Below the pieces are notes generated by a model. That model saw only the letters and a program-made list of their open reading frames with translations, was not told the origin of the DNA and did no database searches. Shown one piece after another: positions 51,891 through 60,786 of a stretch of 64,000 nucleotides of DNA. A program made the position numbers and the translations under genes. The DNA comes from RZZS01 sp964491785. GTDB taxonomy: Bacteria; Pseudomonadota; Alphaproteobacteria; Micavibrionales; Micavibrionaceae. The stretch is taken from the NCBI GenBank assembly GCA_964491785.1, contig CAZBGS010000002.1, forward strand, positions 340,637 through 404,636, in the 5' to 3' direction. Each line of letters starts with the position of its first letter. Within the stretch, counting starts at the first letter, position 1.

Positions 51891-53105
51891 ATGGTCACCG
51901 GCGGCGCCAGAGATTGCAGCATCGTCATCGCGGAACAGGACGGGCGGACGGGATTTCCGGCCAGACTTCTCTTCGCGATTGTAGTTTTGACGCTCGCCTT
52001 TTTATTCCCCTCCGCCGAAACAAGACATGCAGTCATAACCGCGGTATCGGACGCTTATCTTCAGGTAAGCGTATTCGTCGCGGCGACGCTTGGCCTGTTT
52101 TATTTTTTTGAGCATGTCTTCAGACTGGATACCGATTATCTGCTCCGAAGATACAGGCACTGGCAGGTTCCCGTATCGGCGCTGATGGGTGCGCTTCCGG
52201 GGTGCGGCGGCGCTATCGTCGTGATCACCCAGTATGTCAGCGGCCGGGTTGGTTTTTCTTCGGTGGTCGCCGTTCTCTGCTCGACGATGGGGGATGCGGC
52301 CTTTCTGCTGCTGGCCAGGGAACCTTCGACGGCGCTGCTTGTATACGGGCTTTCAATATCCGCGGGCATTGTTTGCGGTTATCTGGTGATGCTGATCCAC
52401 GGCCCCGACTTTCTGCGGGGGGGCGGCGGAAATCTGATGAGGGAATCCCCGTTTGCCAGGCTTTGCGGAATGCCGAGCCGGATGAGCCCTTTGAGAATGC
52501 CCTGGCTGATAGTGATGATACCGGGGCTCGCGCTCGGCGCAGGCAACGCCTTCCAGATGGACACCGATCTCTGGTTTGGGCCGCTGGCTCATTTGCGTCC
52601 GACAATGTGGTACGGGTTTGCGGGAGCATACCTTTCCGTCATTATGTGGGTACTTGCGCCGAGTTCCGGGCCGAGCCTTTCCAATCTTTCGTGTAACGTC
52701 GCCGGCCCTCACCCCCTCAGATGCCTGGTCGACAGGGTAGCCGTCGACGCCAATTTCGTCACCGCCTGGGTAATAACCGCTTTCCTGATCTATGAACTTG
52801 GAACCTTGTGGTTCAGTGTCGACCTCGCCTGGGTCTTCAATCTGTGGCAGCCCCTGTTACCGCTTTTCGCGGTGCTGATCGGCTTCTTCCCGGGCTGCGG
52901 CCCGCAGATTCTGGTCACCAGCCTGTATCTGGGCGGGGCGGTTCCTCTTTCCGCGCAGATTGGCAATGCGATCAGCAATGACGGCGACGCCCTTTTCCCC
53001 GCGATAGCCCTCGCCCCCAAAGCCGCCGTCCTCGCCACGCTTTACACCGCAGTGCCCGCTCTGCTGCTCTCGTACGGCTGGTACTTCATAATGGAAACCC
53101 CCTGA
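51891..53105 (+). CDS. putative 10-TM heavy-metal/manganese exporter (ArsP_2 family)
   Basis: A 404-residue polytopic membrane protein with about ten helices in two similar halves. Each half holds a conserved Pro-Gly-Cys-Gly motif: ALMGALPGCGGAIVVITQY and IGFFPGCGPQILVTSLY. This is the pattern of the putative metal exporter family PF11449. The conserved cysteines suggest thiophilic metal transport, but the substrate is not established. It occupies the place where recR is normally found and starts ten bases after ybaB. Confidence 0.78.
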   Translation: MVTGGARDCSIVIAEQDGRTGFPARLLFAIVVLTLAFLFPSAETRHAVITAVSDAYLQVSVFVAATLGLFYFFEHVFRLDTDYLLRRYRHWQVPVSALMGALPGCGGAIVVITQYVSGRVGFSSVVAVLCSTMGDAAFLLLAREPSTALLVYGLSISAGIVCGYLVMLIHGPDFLRGGGGNLMRESPFARLCGMPSRMSPLRMPWLIVMIPGLALGAGNAFQMDTDLWFGPLAHLRPTMWYGFAGAYLSVIMWVLAPSSGPSLSNLSCNVAGPHPLRCLVDRVAVDANFVTAWVITAFLIYELGTLWFSVDLAWVFNLWQPLLPLFAVLIGFFPGCGPQILVTSLYLGGAVPLSAQIGNAISNDGDALFPAIALAPKAAVLATLYTAVPALLLSYGWYFIMETP

Positions 53106-53108
53106 GCC

Positions 53109-53915
53109 ATGCGACTGATGACCTGGAATATCAATTCGGTTAGATTGCGGCTTCCGCTGCTGCTGTCGCTGCTGGAAGAGACCGGCCCCGATATAGTCTG
53201 CCTTCAGGAAACCAAGACCCCCGACGAATACTTTCCGCTTTCCGCGATCGAAGCCGCCGGTTACAGGCATGCCCATATCCACGGCATGAAAGGCTATAAC
53301 GGCGTTGCTGTTCTTTCGAAACTACCTTTCCACTCGAAGAATATTTCCCACCACTGCGGCAGGGAGGATTGCCGCCATATCGCCGTTTACCTCGAAACAC
53401 CGGCCTTCAGCGAGCCCTTGCAGATTCATAACATCTACATTCCCGCCGGCGGCGACGAGCCCGCCCCGGAAACCAACGGCAAGTTCGCCCACAAGCTTGA
53501 ATTCGTCGAAGAGATGACGCAATGGTTCAAGCAGAATTGCACCCCTTCACAGCCTCTTGTGGCGCTCGGGGATTTCAATATCGCCCCGCTGGAAAACGAC
53601 GTATGGTCGCACCGCCAGATGCTAAGGGTGGTAAGCCACACCCCCGCCGAGGTGGAAAGGCTGCAAGCCATGCAGGCTTCCGCAAGCTGGCATGACGCCA
53701 TCCGCCACTTTATACCTCTGGAGGAGAAGGCCTATACCTGGTGGTCTTACCGCGCAAGGGACTGGGAAAAGTCCGACCGGGGCAGGCGGCTCGACCATAT
53801 CTGGATAACCCGCCCCCTGATCCCGCACCTGAAATCATGCGAAATTCTAAAGCAATATCGCGGACGTGACTGCCCTTCAGATCACGTTCCTGTAATCGCC
53901 ACGCTGCGCTTCTGA
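53109..53915 (+). CDS. xthA: exodeoxyribonuclease III
   Basis: AP endonuclease of base-excision repair. The 268-residue protein shows MRLMTWNINSVRLR, IVCLQETKTPD, the GYNGVAVLSK block, VALGDFNIAP, and the C-terminal WWSYRARDWEK, RRLDHIWIT and CPSDHVPVI with the catalytic histidine. It begins three bases after the previous gene, probably as part of the same transcript. Confidence 0.96.
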   Translation: MRLMTWNINSVRLRLPLLLSLLEETGPDIVCLQETKTPDEYFPLSAIEAAGYRHAHIHGMKGYNGVAVLSKLPFHSKNISHHCGREDCRHIAVYLETPAFSEPLQIHNIYIPAGGDEPAPETNGKFAHKLEFVEEMTQWFKQNCTPSQPLVALGDFNIAPLENDVWSHRQMLRVVSHTPAEVERLQAMQASASWHDAIRHFIPLEEKAYTWWSYRARDWEKSDRGRRLDHIWITRPLIPHLKSCEILKQYRGRDCPSDHVPVIATLRF

Positions 53916-53964
53916 CCAAAGCCTTCTGCGATTAGATTGACAGCTATTCTTTCTTTTCCGCGAC

Positions 53965-54045
53965 ACGCCTTAAGGCGTACTCATCTGCGGAGATCCGGGA
54001 TAAGTCTGCCGCCTGCCCGGATGCCCGTTTTCGCGGGCATGACGG
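53965..54045. repeat. dispersed palindromic repeat between xthA and uvrA
   Basis: Contains a perfect 14-base palindrome ACGCCTTAAGGCGT (53965-53978) and a hairpin ATGCCCG/CGGGCAT (54021-54027 with 54034-54040). The segment ATGCCCGTTTTCGCGGGCAT is of the type found repeatedly between genes of many proteobacteria. It lies between two convergent genes and might help termination, although no T run follows. Confidence 0.45.
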
Positions 54046-54059
54046 CTTTCGTAAGATAT

Positions 54060-56987
54060 TCACTCTGCCGCCTGACTTTGCCGGCGGCGGAGAATCGGGG
54101 CCAGGTACTGGCCGGTATAGCTTTGCGGGGTTTTGACGATCTCTTCCGGAGGGCCTGCGGCGACGACCGTTCCGCCCTTGTCTCCGCCCTCGGGGCCGAT
54201 GTCGATGATGTAATCGGCTGTCTTGATCACATCGAGATTATGTTCGATGACCACCACTGTGTTCCCTTTGTCCACAAGCGAATGCAGCACTTCAAGCAAC
54301 TGCCGCACGTCCTCGAAATGCAGCCCGGTTGTCGGCTCGTCAAGGATGTAGAGCGTCCGTCCGGTGGAACGTCTGGAAAGTTCTTTCGAAAGCTTTACCC
54401 GCTGCGCCTCGCCGCCGGAGAGCGTAGTTGCCTGCTGCCCGACATGGATATAGCCAAGCCCGACCGCCTTCAAGGTTTCAAGCTTGTCGCGGATCGAAGG
54501 CACCGCCTTGAAGAATTCGGCGGCCTCCTCTACGGTCATGTCGAGAATATCGGCAATCGACCTGTCCCTGAAAGTGACTTCCAGGGTTTCCCGGTTATAA
54601 CGCTTGCCCTTGCATTTCTCGCAAGTGACGTAGACATCGGGCAGAAAATGCATTTCGATTTTGATTACTCCGTCGCCCTGACAGGCTTCGCAGCGCCCTC
54701 CCTTGACGTTGAAGGAAAACCTTCCCGGCCCGTACCCCCTCGCCTTCGCCTCAGGAAGCCCGGCGAACCATTCGCGGATCGGCGTGAAGGCTCCGGTATA
54801 TGTCGCGGGATTGGAACGCGGCGTGCGTCCGATCGGACTCTGGTCGATATCTATGATCTTATCGACAAACTCCAGGCCGCGGATTTCTTCGTAATGCAGC
54901 GGTATTTCCTTGCTCTTCATCAGCGTCCGGCTCGCCGCCTTGTATAGCGTTTCGATTGTCAGCGTTGATTTGCCCGAACCGGAAACCCCGGTAACGCAGG
55001 TAAAAGTACCGAGAGGAATTTTAGCATCAAGCTTCTTCAGGTTATGGCCGCTGGCCCCGATTATCTCGATTGCCTGCTTTTTATGCCCCTTACGGCGCGC
55101 CTGAGGCACCGGCACTTCCTTCGCCCCGCACAGATACGCCGCCGTCATCGAGCGCTTGCTTTGCAGCACCTCGTCAAGAGTGCCCTCGGCGACGACCCTT
55201 CCGCCATGCGTGCCAGCACCAGGCCCCATATCGATGATATGATCGGCGCAGCGGATCGCGTCCTCGTCATGCTCGACCACCAGCACCGTATTGCCGAGAT
55301 CGCGAAGCTTTTTAAGAGTTTCCAGCAGCCGGTTGTTATCCCGCTGATGCAGCCCTATCGAAGGCTCGTCAAGCACATACAGCACCCCGGTAAGCCCCGA
55401 TCCGATCTGGCTGGCAAGACGGATGCGCTGGCTTTCCCCGCCCGACAGCGTGCCGGATTTGCGCGACAGCGTCAGATACTCAAGTCCCACATTCATCAGA
55501 AAGCTTAAGCGCTCGTTGATCTCCTTCAATATCCGAGAGGCGATTTCAAGCTGCTGTTCCGACAGCCGCGTCGCTTCACCATCTCCCCCGTGGGAGGGTT
55601 CGGGCGAGGTGGAGCCAAGAGCGCGAAACCACCGACAGGCCTGCGCGATGCTCATCTCCGATATCTGCCCGATATGCAGCCCGGCGATCTTCACAGCCAT
55701 GGCTTCAGGCTTCAGTCGGTAACCGTTGCATGACTCGCAGGGCGCGCTGGTCTGATAGCGTTCCAGTTCCTCGCGCACCCCGTTGCTCTCCGTCTCCAGC
55801 ATCCGCCGCGCAAGATTGTTGATGACCCCCTCGAAAGGCTTGTTGGTGCGGTAGGTGTTGGCGGCGTCTTCATAGACAATCGCCACCCGCTCGCTACCCG
55901 TTCCGTACAGCAAAGCCTTCTGCACCTTCTCCGGCAGATTTCTGAAGGGCGTATGGACGCTCTCTCCGTAATGGGCACAGACCGCTTCAAGCGCCTGCAT
56001 GTAGTAACGGGCAAAACTTTTCGACCATGGTTCTATTGCGCCCTGCATGATCGACTTGTCCCTGTCCGGCACGACCAAATCCTCGTCGAAATGTATTCTC
56101 ACTCCCAGACCGTCGCAATCGGGACAGGCACCGAAAGGATTGTTGAAGGAAAACAGCCGCGGCTCGATTTCCGCGATCGTAAAACCGGAAACCGGACAGG
56201 CGAACTTCTCAGAAAAGACAGTCTGTTCCCCGGTATCGGCGTTCTCCGCGATCAGCAGGCCGTCGGAGAGACGAAGCGCGGTTTCAACCGAATCCGCAAG
56301 CCTGTTGCCCATGTCCTCGCGGATCACAAGGCGGTCGACCACGACCTCGATGGAATGCTTGACCTGCTTGTCCAGCTCCGGAATCTCGTCGATCTCGTAG
56401 AACTGCCCGTCGACCTTGACGCGCTGGAACCCCTTGGCGCGAAGTTCTGCAAATTCTTTCCGGTACTCGCCTTTTCTGCCTCTTACCACAGGGGCCAGAA
56501 GATACAGACGGACAGGCGGCGCCTCGCCTAACTCATGTTGTTCGCCGGTCTGGTTTTTCAGCGTCATAATCTGGTCGACCATTTGCGAAACCGTCTGGCT
56601 TTCGATCGGCAGCCCGGTGGCCGGCGAATAGGCCACGCCCACCCGCGCCCAGAGAAGACGCATGTAGTCATAAATCTCGGTTACCGTTGCGACGGTGGAA
56701 CGCGGATTTTTCGATGTGGTTTTCTGTTCTATCGAGATCGCCGGCGACAGACCCTCGATCGAATCCACATCCGGTTTTTGCATCAGCTCAAGAAACTGTC
56801 TGGCATAGGCCGACAGGCTTTCGACATAGCGCCGCTGTCCCTCGGCATAGATGGTATCGAAGGCAAGCGAGGATTTACCGGAGCCGGACAGGCCGGTTAT
56901 TACCACAAGCCTGTCTCGCGGGATTTCCAGATTGATGTTTTTCAGGTTGTGCTCGCGGGCGCCGCGCACGGATATGTACTTCAACAT
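54060..56987 (-). CDS. uvrA: excinuclease ABC subunit A
   Basis: Damage-recognition ATPase of nucleotide excision repair. The protein starts MLKYISVRGAREHNLKNINL. It has Walker A motifs GLSGSGKSSLAFD and GVSGSGKSTLTIE, ABC signatures LSGGESQRIRL and LSGGEAQRVKL, and zinc motifs including CEACQGDG and CEKCKGKRYN. At about 975 residues it is full length. The ATG at 56987 gives the canonical N-terminus; the ORF upstream to 57053 is non-homologous. Confidence 0.97.
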   Translation of the reverse strand: MLKYISVRGAREHNLKNINLEIPRDRLVVITGLSGSGKSSLAFDTIYAEGQRRYVESLSAYARQFLELMQKPDVDSIEGLSPAISIEQKTTSKNPRSTVATVTEIYDYMRLLWARVGVAYSPATGLPIESQTVSQMVDQIMTLKNQTGEQHELGEAPPVRLYLLAPVVRGRKGEYRKEFAELRAKGFQRVKVDGQFYEIDEIPELDKQVKHSIEVVVDRLVIREDMGNRLADSVETALRLSDGLLIAENADTGEQTVFSEKFACPVSGFTIAEIEPRLFSFNNPFGACPDCDGLGVRIHFDEDLVVPDRDKSIMQGAIEPWSKSFARYYMQALEAVCAHYGESVHTPFRNLPEKVQKALLYGTGSERVAIVYEDAANTYRTNKPFEGVINNLARRMLETESNGVREELERYQTSAPCESCNGYRLKPEAMAVKIAGLHIGQISEMSIAQACRWFRALGSTSPEPSHGGDGEATRLSEQQLEIASRILKEINERLSFLMNVGLEYLTLSRKSGTLSGGESQRIRLASQIGSGLTGVLYVLDEPSIGLHQRDNNRLLETLKKLRDLGNTVLVVEHDEDAIRCADHIIDMGPGAGTHGGRVVAEGTLDEVLQSKRSMTAAYLCGAKEVPVPQARRKGHKKQAIEIIGASGHNLKKLDAKIPLGTFTCVTGVSGSGKSTLTIETLYKAASRTLMKSKEIPLHYEEIRGLEFVDKIIDIDQSPIGRTPRSNPATYTGAFTPIREWFAGLPEAKARGYGPGRFSFNVKGGRCEACQGDGVIKIEMHFLPDVYVTCEKCKGKRYNRETLEVTFRDRSIADILDMTVEEAAEFFKAVPSIRDKLETLKAVGLGYIHVGQQATTLSGGEAQRVKLSKELSRRSTGRTLYILDEPTTGLHFEDVRQLLEVLHSLVDKGNTVVVIEHNLDVIKTADYIIDIGPEGGDKGGTVVAAGPPEEIVKTPQSYTGQYLAPILRRRQSQAAE

Positions 56988-57071
56988 ACGTTCTGTATAT
57001 GTTCCCCACTCAGAAAAAGCCAGTTTTATTTTATATAGAGCCTGAAGTGACAATGAGAAATTTTGAGAGGG

Positions 57072-57395
57072 TTACTTTTCTTCCCTGACGATTCCCGTTT
57101 TCGCGATTTCCGAATGCAGTCGGGAGACATCGCCTGTGGCAATAATTCTCTCGGCTTCCTTCTGCGCCATCCCCTGTAACGCGGCAGGATCGCGGGTTTT
57201 GTCGGCCTCGGAATATAAGTCCGGTACCTGCTCTGCCGCTTCTTCCCAGTGCGGGTTGATTTCTCCGGGGTTCACGGCCAGCGCCATCGTATAGGCGTCC
57301 ATGGCCACCTTCTCGTTTCTGGCTTCGAAGGCAAGAATCGTTATTCCAACAATAATAATCAGCGTTAGAATTGCCTCAAGAAATCTTTTGGCCAT
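57072..57395 (-). CDS. small membrane-anchored protein, unknown function
   Basis: A 107-residue protein: MAKRFLEAILTLIIIVGITI has a single N-terminal membrane helix, then a charged helical tail (EAERIIATGDVSRLHSEIAKT). GGAGAAGG stands at the right distance before the ATG at 57395. I do not recognise a family. It lies just upstream of uvrA on the same strand, separated by about 84 bases. Confidence 0.65.
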   Translation of the reverse strand: MAKRFLEAILTLIIIVGITILAFEARNEKVAMDAYTMALAVNPGEINPHWEEAAEQVPDLYSEADKTRDPAALQGMAQKEAERIIATGDVSRLHSEIAKTGIVREEK

Positions 57396-57460
57396 ATCCT
57401 TCTCCAAGCCTGATCAAATTAAAGTATCACATACCGGTAAATGTAAGGTGAAGGGTTTGA

Positions 57461-57486
57461 ATGTTGCCAACGCATGTTGCCAACGC
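57461..57486. repeat. tandem 13-base duplication
   Basis: ATGTTGCCAACGC occurs twice, back to back and identical (57461-57473 and 57474-57486), in the gap between two minus-strand genes. It has no coding context. Such an exact tandem duplication could be recent replication slippage. Confidence 0.6.
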
Positions 57487-57536
57487 ATTAAACCGGCTTT
57501 TCGCCTGATTGCAGCTTCGCGAATACTGAAACCTTA

Positions 57537-57565
57537 TTGATAAATCCTCAAAAATATGTTTTTAT
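57537..57565 (+). promoter_or_regulatory. possible promoter of the small RNA candidate
   Basis: TTGATA (57537-57542) and TTTTAT (57560-57565) with a 17-base spacer. The -10 matches the consensus at four of six bases. A start near 57572 would coincide with the base of the first hairpin. Confidence 0.3.
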
Positions 57566-57568
57566 AGG

Positions 57569-57663
57569 ATAATTCTGGAAAAACAGTCTACAGACTGAGG
57601 CCAGAATTATTTTTACCCCACACTACTTTCAAGGCCGGATTAATTTAATCCGGCCTGTTTTTT
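57569..57663 (+). ncRNA. candidate small RNA with two hairpins and a terminator
   Basis: On the plus strand, ATAATTCTGG (57569-57578) pairs with CCAGAATTAT (57601-57610), enclosing a nested hairpin CAGTC-TACA-GACTG. A single-stranded U-rich stretch follows, then an 11-base-arm GC-rich terminator hairpin (57633-57643 with 57645-57655) and six T residues. The flanking genes are both on the minus strand, so the structure does not end a known gene. A small RNA of about 90 bases is the simplest reading. Confidence 0.5.
57633..57663 (+). terminator. Rho-independent terminator on the plus strand
   Basis: GGCCGGATTAA and its complement form a nearly perfect inverted repeat around a single T; in RNA the loop opens to at least three bases. 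TG and six T residues follow on the plus strand. The minus strand has no T run after it, so it does not terminate the pilin-like gene. Confidence 0.7.
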
Positions 57664-57673
57664 ATGAAAGCGT

Positions 57674-58318
57674 TTATCGGGAATAAAGAACCGAGTAGAA
57701 ATAAAAAGCGCCGTTATCTGCTATGCATGCGGCTGTTTTTCCAGCTGCGGCAGTGATCTTGTCGGCATAGTCAAAATTGCCGGTGAACTTCGCCTTATCG
57801 AAAGTTTCCGGCTCCTCGCCAAAAGGCCCGATGCTGAGCGCCTGGTTTATGGCGCTGCATACCGTATCGCTGACCTTGAAAAGCACGATCAGGTCGGTGC
57901 AGTTTGCTGCCTCGCAGTCGCTGCCGACACCTTCCACGTAATTACCGCCGTTAAAAATTACTTCTTCTATGTCGCTGGAGGGATTCTTGTAGGTAATTCT
58001 GCCGCCGTTGAGATTAAAGAGCTGGCAGGTTTCCGGTGCCGCGGGGGCATGTTCATAACCACTGACCATCATGTTCTCGAAGCTGATATCGTTCTCGGAG
58101 CAGCTTTTCTGCATCATACGAACCACCCCCCGCTCCAGCTGCTGCGCATATGAGATGATGTCCGAAGCCGTAACCTTTGCCTGCTTGCTGGAGACTGCAA
58201 AAGGACTCTCGTTCATTCCCCTAGAAATAGCGAACATCAGTGCCGCAAAAAGGACGATGCCGATGATAATCATCAGAAACGCGTTGCCGCTCTGGCTGTC
58301 GCTGTTATTCGGACGCAC
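57674..58318 (-). CDS. pilin-like secreted protein, paralogue C, coupled to the DotL-type gene
   Basis: A 214-residue protein starting with GTG: a charged start, then Gly-Asn-Ala and a hydrophobic helix GNAFLMIIIGIVLFAALMF. A helix follows (ASDIISYAQQLERGVVRMMQ), with ISFENMMVSGY, DLIVLFKVSDTVCSAIN, AKFTGNF and the ending ACIADNGAFYFYSVLYSR, all aligned with paralogues A and B. Its start lies inside the end of the DotL gene (14-base overlap), with GAGG just upstream, so it is co-translated with the coupling ATPase. It may be a pilus or pseudopilus-like component working with the secretion system. Confidence 0.8.
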   Translation of the reverse strand: MRPNNSDSQSGNAFLMIIIGIVLFAALMFAISRGMNESPFAVSSKQAKVTASDIISYAQQLERGVVRMMQKSCSENDISFENMMVSGYEHAPAAPETCQLFNLNGGRITYKNPSSDIEEVIFNGGNYVEGVGSDCEAANCTDLIVLFKVSDTVCSAINQALSIGPFGEEPETFDKAKFTGNFDYADKITAAAGKTAACIADNGAFYFYSVLYSR

Positions 58319-60764
58319 TTTCCTCGCCCCCTTTGAAGATCTGCCTGCCTGCGTCTTCTCCTGCCTTTTTAAGGATATTGATCACTTCCGGAGGAAGAGT
58401 GAATGCGGGGGTTTCTTCCACATCGAAATCTCTCTTCTCGGCTTCGGAGACAAGATCCTGCCAGGATATCGGCCCCTTGCCGGCGGAGGTTTGCTTCTGA
58501 TCGGCGGGCGGGGCGGCTTCTGCGGGTTGCCCGCCTGCGACCGCTGCCGGTTTCTTCGCAAAGGTTGATAGCGGACTGGATGATACGGGGGATTCTCCGG
58601 CGGACTGCTGTGTAGTCTGGGGCTGTATGGGTCTGGCGCTTTGCTGCCCTGCCGGAGCTTTTGAGAAAATCGCCGGTTTGGCCTGCTGTTGTTGCCCAGC
58701 CGGTTGTTGCGCCGGGACGGTGGCGGGCTGGCCAGCCGCCGGAGCTTTGCCGTCCGCCGCCCCTGAGGAATCCTTGGCAAATCCTTCAGGATTTGCGTTC
58801 TTGTAAATTCGGGTTATTGCCAGAATTCCACATTCGACCGGATCGGCCTTGGCTTTTCTGGCTGCGGCGTAACCTTCGGTGATTGCCTTGACCTCGTCTT
58901 CGATACTAAGCGCGACATCGGATTTCATTGCCGTCCAGGATTTATGAACCATCATGTCGCGCAGCCTGGTGATCGCCTTCGCATTCTTGCTCAGCGATTC
59001 ATCCGGCGGCGGCAGAGCGATAAATCTTGTAACCCGCATCGCCTTGGCCTTGCCGGGGTTCGAATAGAAGAAACGGCAGCTCATAACCTGATCGCCGAAA
59101 GTAATGATCGCCTGACCTTCCTTGTAACTGCGCAGTTCGTCGTAATCGGCCTTGGAGCGAAGCTGGACACCGGCCGATTTGGTATCGTAATAGGATCCTG
59201 ACGAAGCGCTGCCATGAAGCTGGAATCCCTGCACCTCGGTCACGAAGGCCGAGCCGACGGTCTTGTCGAAGAAATCCTTGGTATCGGTCGGATCTTCCAG
59301 CTTGCCGAAAATCTTGATGTTACAGTTTGCCGTGATCGAGTTAGCTTCCTCGCGCACACGCTTGCGCATGGCGGGCAAGTCCTGTCCCGAAAAGACCAGA
59401 CAGAAACCGAGCGACCGAGCCTGTGCCGCCATGACGGCCATGCCTTGTGCGGTATAGTAACCGACCTCGTCAAAGATAGTGACGAAAGGAGTAGCCGAGT
59501 GGGTTGGCTTGTTTTCAATGACCTTGGCGCTGTCACCTTCGACAGCAGCGCCAAGCGTTGAACCCATCATCCCTTTGAGAGTGGCGGCGACGATTTTACC
59601 GAGGTTGGCGATTTCGTCACCCGACTTTTCAAGCGCGGGGATCAAAACTACCAGAATGCGCCGGTTGAGAACGACGTCGACCATATCGACGTCGGCCGCC
59701 TGGGTATCGAAGATGTAGCCATAATCATCCCCGAGCGATTGCAGGGCGCGGGTGAATTGCATCGACAGGTATCCATGCTGCTGGCGGCAGGTGGTCGTAT
59801 CGACCATCGGCTGATCCGGCCCCATCGGTTTTTCCCGGCCCTCGTCGTCGAAGGCGTTGGGAACGAAACCCGGCAACGTGTCGAGATAACCGTTAAGGCT
59901 TGATCTGAGATGCTGCGGTATCGCTTCGTCGCGCGAGAGGGCGATTATCTTGTTAAGGCTTAAGTATTCGCGGATGGTGCTTACCGACAGGGGCATGTCC
60001 TGATGGTCGCGCTTCCATGTCAGAACCGGCATCAGCGAGCTGATCAAGGAGACGGCACGCTCTTTCCACATCGCGTTGTCGCCTTCCGCCTCCGGCATCA
60101 GGGAAACAAGCATGTTGGTGAGATACGAGGCCGAACCGCTCGAAAACGGGTTCATGGTATTAGAGGGCGCCCGGGTGTCCGAGTTCCCGGTCATGTAGTT
60201 CAGAACCAAAAGATCGTCGTCACGTCCGAAACGTCGCACCAGAGAAGACAGCGACGACCAGAGATCGGTATCAGCCTTGCCGTCGACATAGACGAAGCCC
60301 GATCCCCAGCACAGGGCGTTCGTGGCGATCGACTTCAGTCCTTCGGTTTTACCGGAACCGGTGGTGCCGAGATAAAGAATATGGGTTCTGGCGTCCGAAT
60401 TGGTGAACCAGACCTCTTCTTTGGTTTGATCGATGTTTCCAAGGAACAGAATGCCTTCGGCCCTGCCGCTCCTTCCAGGCCCGGAATTGTTTTTATCCTT
60501 GAATTTGGCCGGTGCCGGCAGCTTGAAGGCAAGGCACTTGTTGGAAGTTTTCAGGAAAATAAAAAACAAAATGTAAAAAAAGAAGATAAGATCCGAATGG
60601 TGCCGCGCTCCTTCGAACATATAGATGGAAAGCGCCCCGAAGAAGCATACGGCCAAACTGTTGGCCGGAACGCGCATCCAGTCCGCGAGCCTCTGGTACA
60701 TAGGCCGGACGTCCCTGATCAGGGTTTTGTGCTTATGCTGATATTTTCTGGTATCTATTGCCAT
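58305..60764 (-). CDS. DotL/IcmO-type type IVB secretion coupling ATPase
   Basis: An 819-residue VirD4-like coupling protein. Two N-terminal membrane helices (about 35-75) precede the ATPase with Walker A LGTTGSGKTEGLKS and Walker B VTIFDEVGYYT. The C-terminal third is Pro/Gln/Ala-rich, ending with EVINILKKAGEDAGRQIF, and may bind adaptors or substrates as in Legionella DotL. It lies between an unknown membrane protein gene and pilin-like paralogue C. The rest of a type IVB apparatus is not in the window. Confidence 0.88.
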   Translation of the reverse strand: MAIDTRKYQHKHKTLIRDVRPMYQRLADWMRVPANSLAVCFFGALSIYMFEGARHHSDLIFFFYILFFIFLKTSNKCLAFKLPAPAKFKDKNNSGPGRSGRAEGILFLGNIDQTKEEVWFTNSDARTHILYLGTTGSGKTEGLKSIATNALCWGSGFVYVDGKADTDLWSSLSSLVRRFGRDDDLLVLNYMTGNSDTRAPSNTMNPFSSGSASYLTNMLVSLMPEAEGDNAMWKERAVSLISSLMPVLTWKRDHQDMPLSVSTIREYLSLNKIIALSRDEAIPQHLRSSLNGYLDTLPGFVPNAFDDEGREKPMGPDQPMVDTTTCRQQHGYLSMQFTRALQSLGDDYGYIFDTQAADVDMVDVVLNRRILVVLIPALEKSGDEIANLGKIVAATLKGMMGSTLGAAVEGDSAKVIENKPTHSATPFVTIFDEVGYYTAQGMAVMAAQARSLGFCLVFSGQDLPAMRKRVREEANSITANCNIKIFGKLEDPTDTKDFFDKTVGSAFVTEVQGFQLHGSASSGSYYDTKSAGVQLRSKADYDELRSYKEGQAIITFGDQVMSCRFFYSNPGKAKAMRVTRFIALPPPDESLSKNAKAITRLRDMMVHKSWTAMKSDVALSIEDEVKAITEGYAAARKAKADPVECGILAITRIYKNANPEGFAKDSSGAADGKAPAAGQPATVPAQQPAGQQQQAKPAIFSKAPAGQQSARPIQPQTTQQSAGESPVSSSPLSTFAKKPAAVAGGQPAEAAPPADQKQTSAGKGPISWQDLVSEAEKRDFDVEETPAFTLPPEVINILKKAGEDAGRQIFKGGEESASE

Positions 60765-60786
60765 TTATTATACGCTTGCAAAACTT

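Noticed and set aside
53937..54947. 336-residue ORF opposite the uvrA 3' part
   Set aside because: Begins within an intergenic repeat and then runs antisense to uvrA.
57633..57663. Terminator of the pilin-like paralogue C operon
   Set aside because: The T run is on the plus strand; on the minus strand no T run follows the hairpin.
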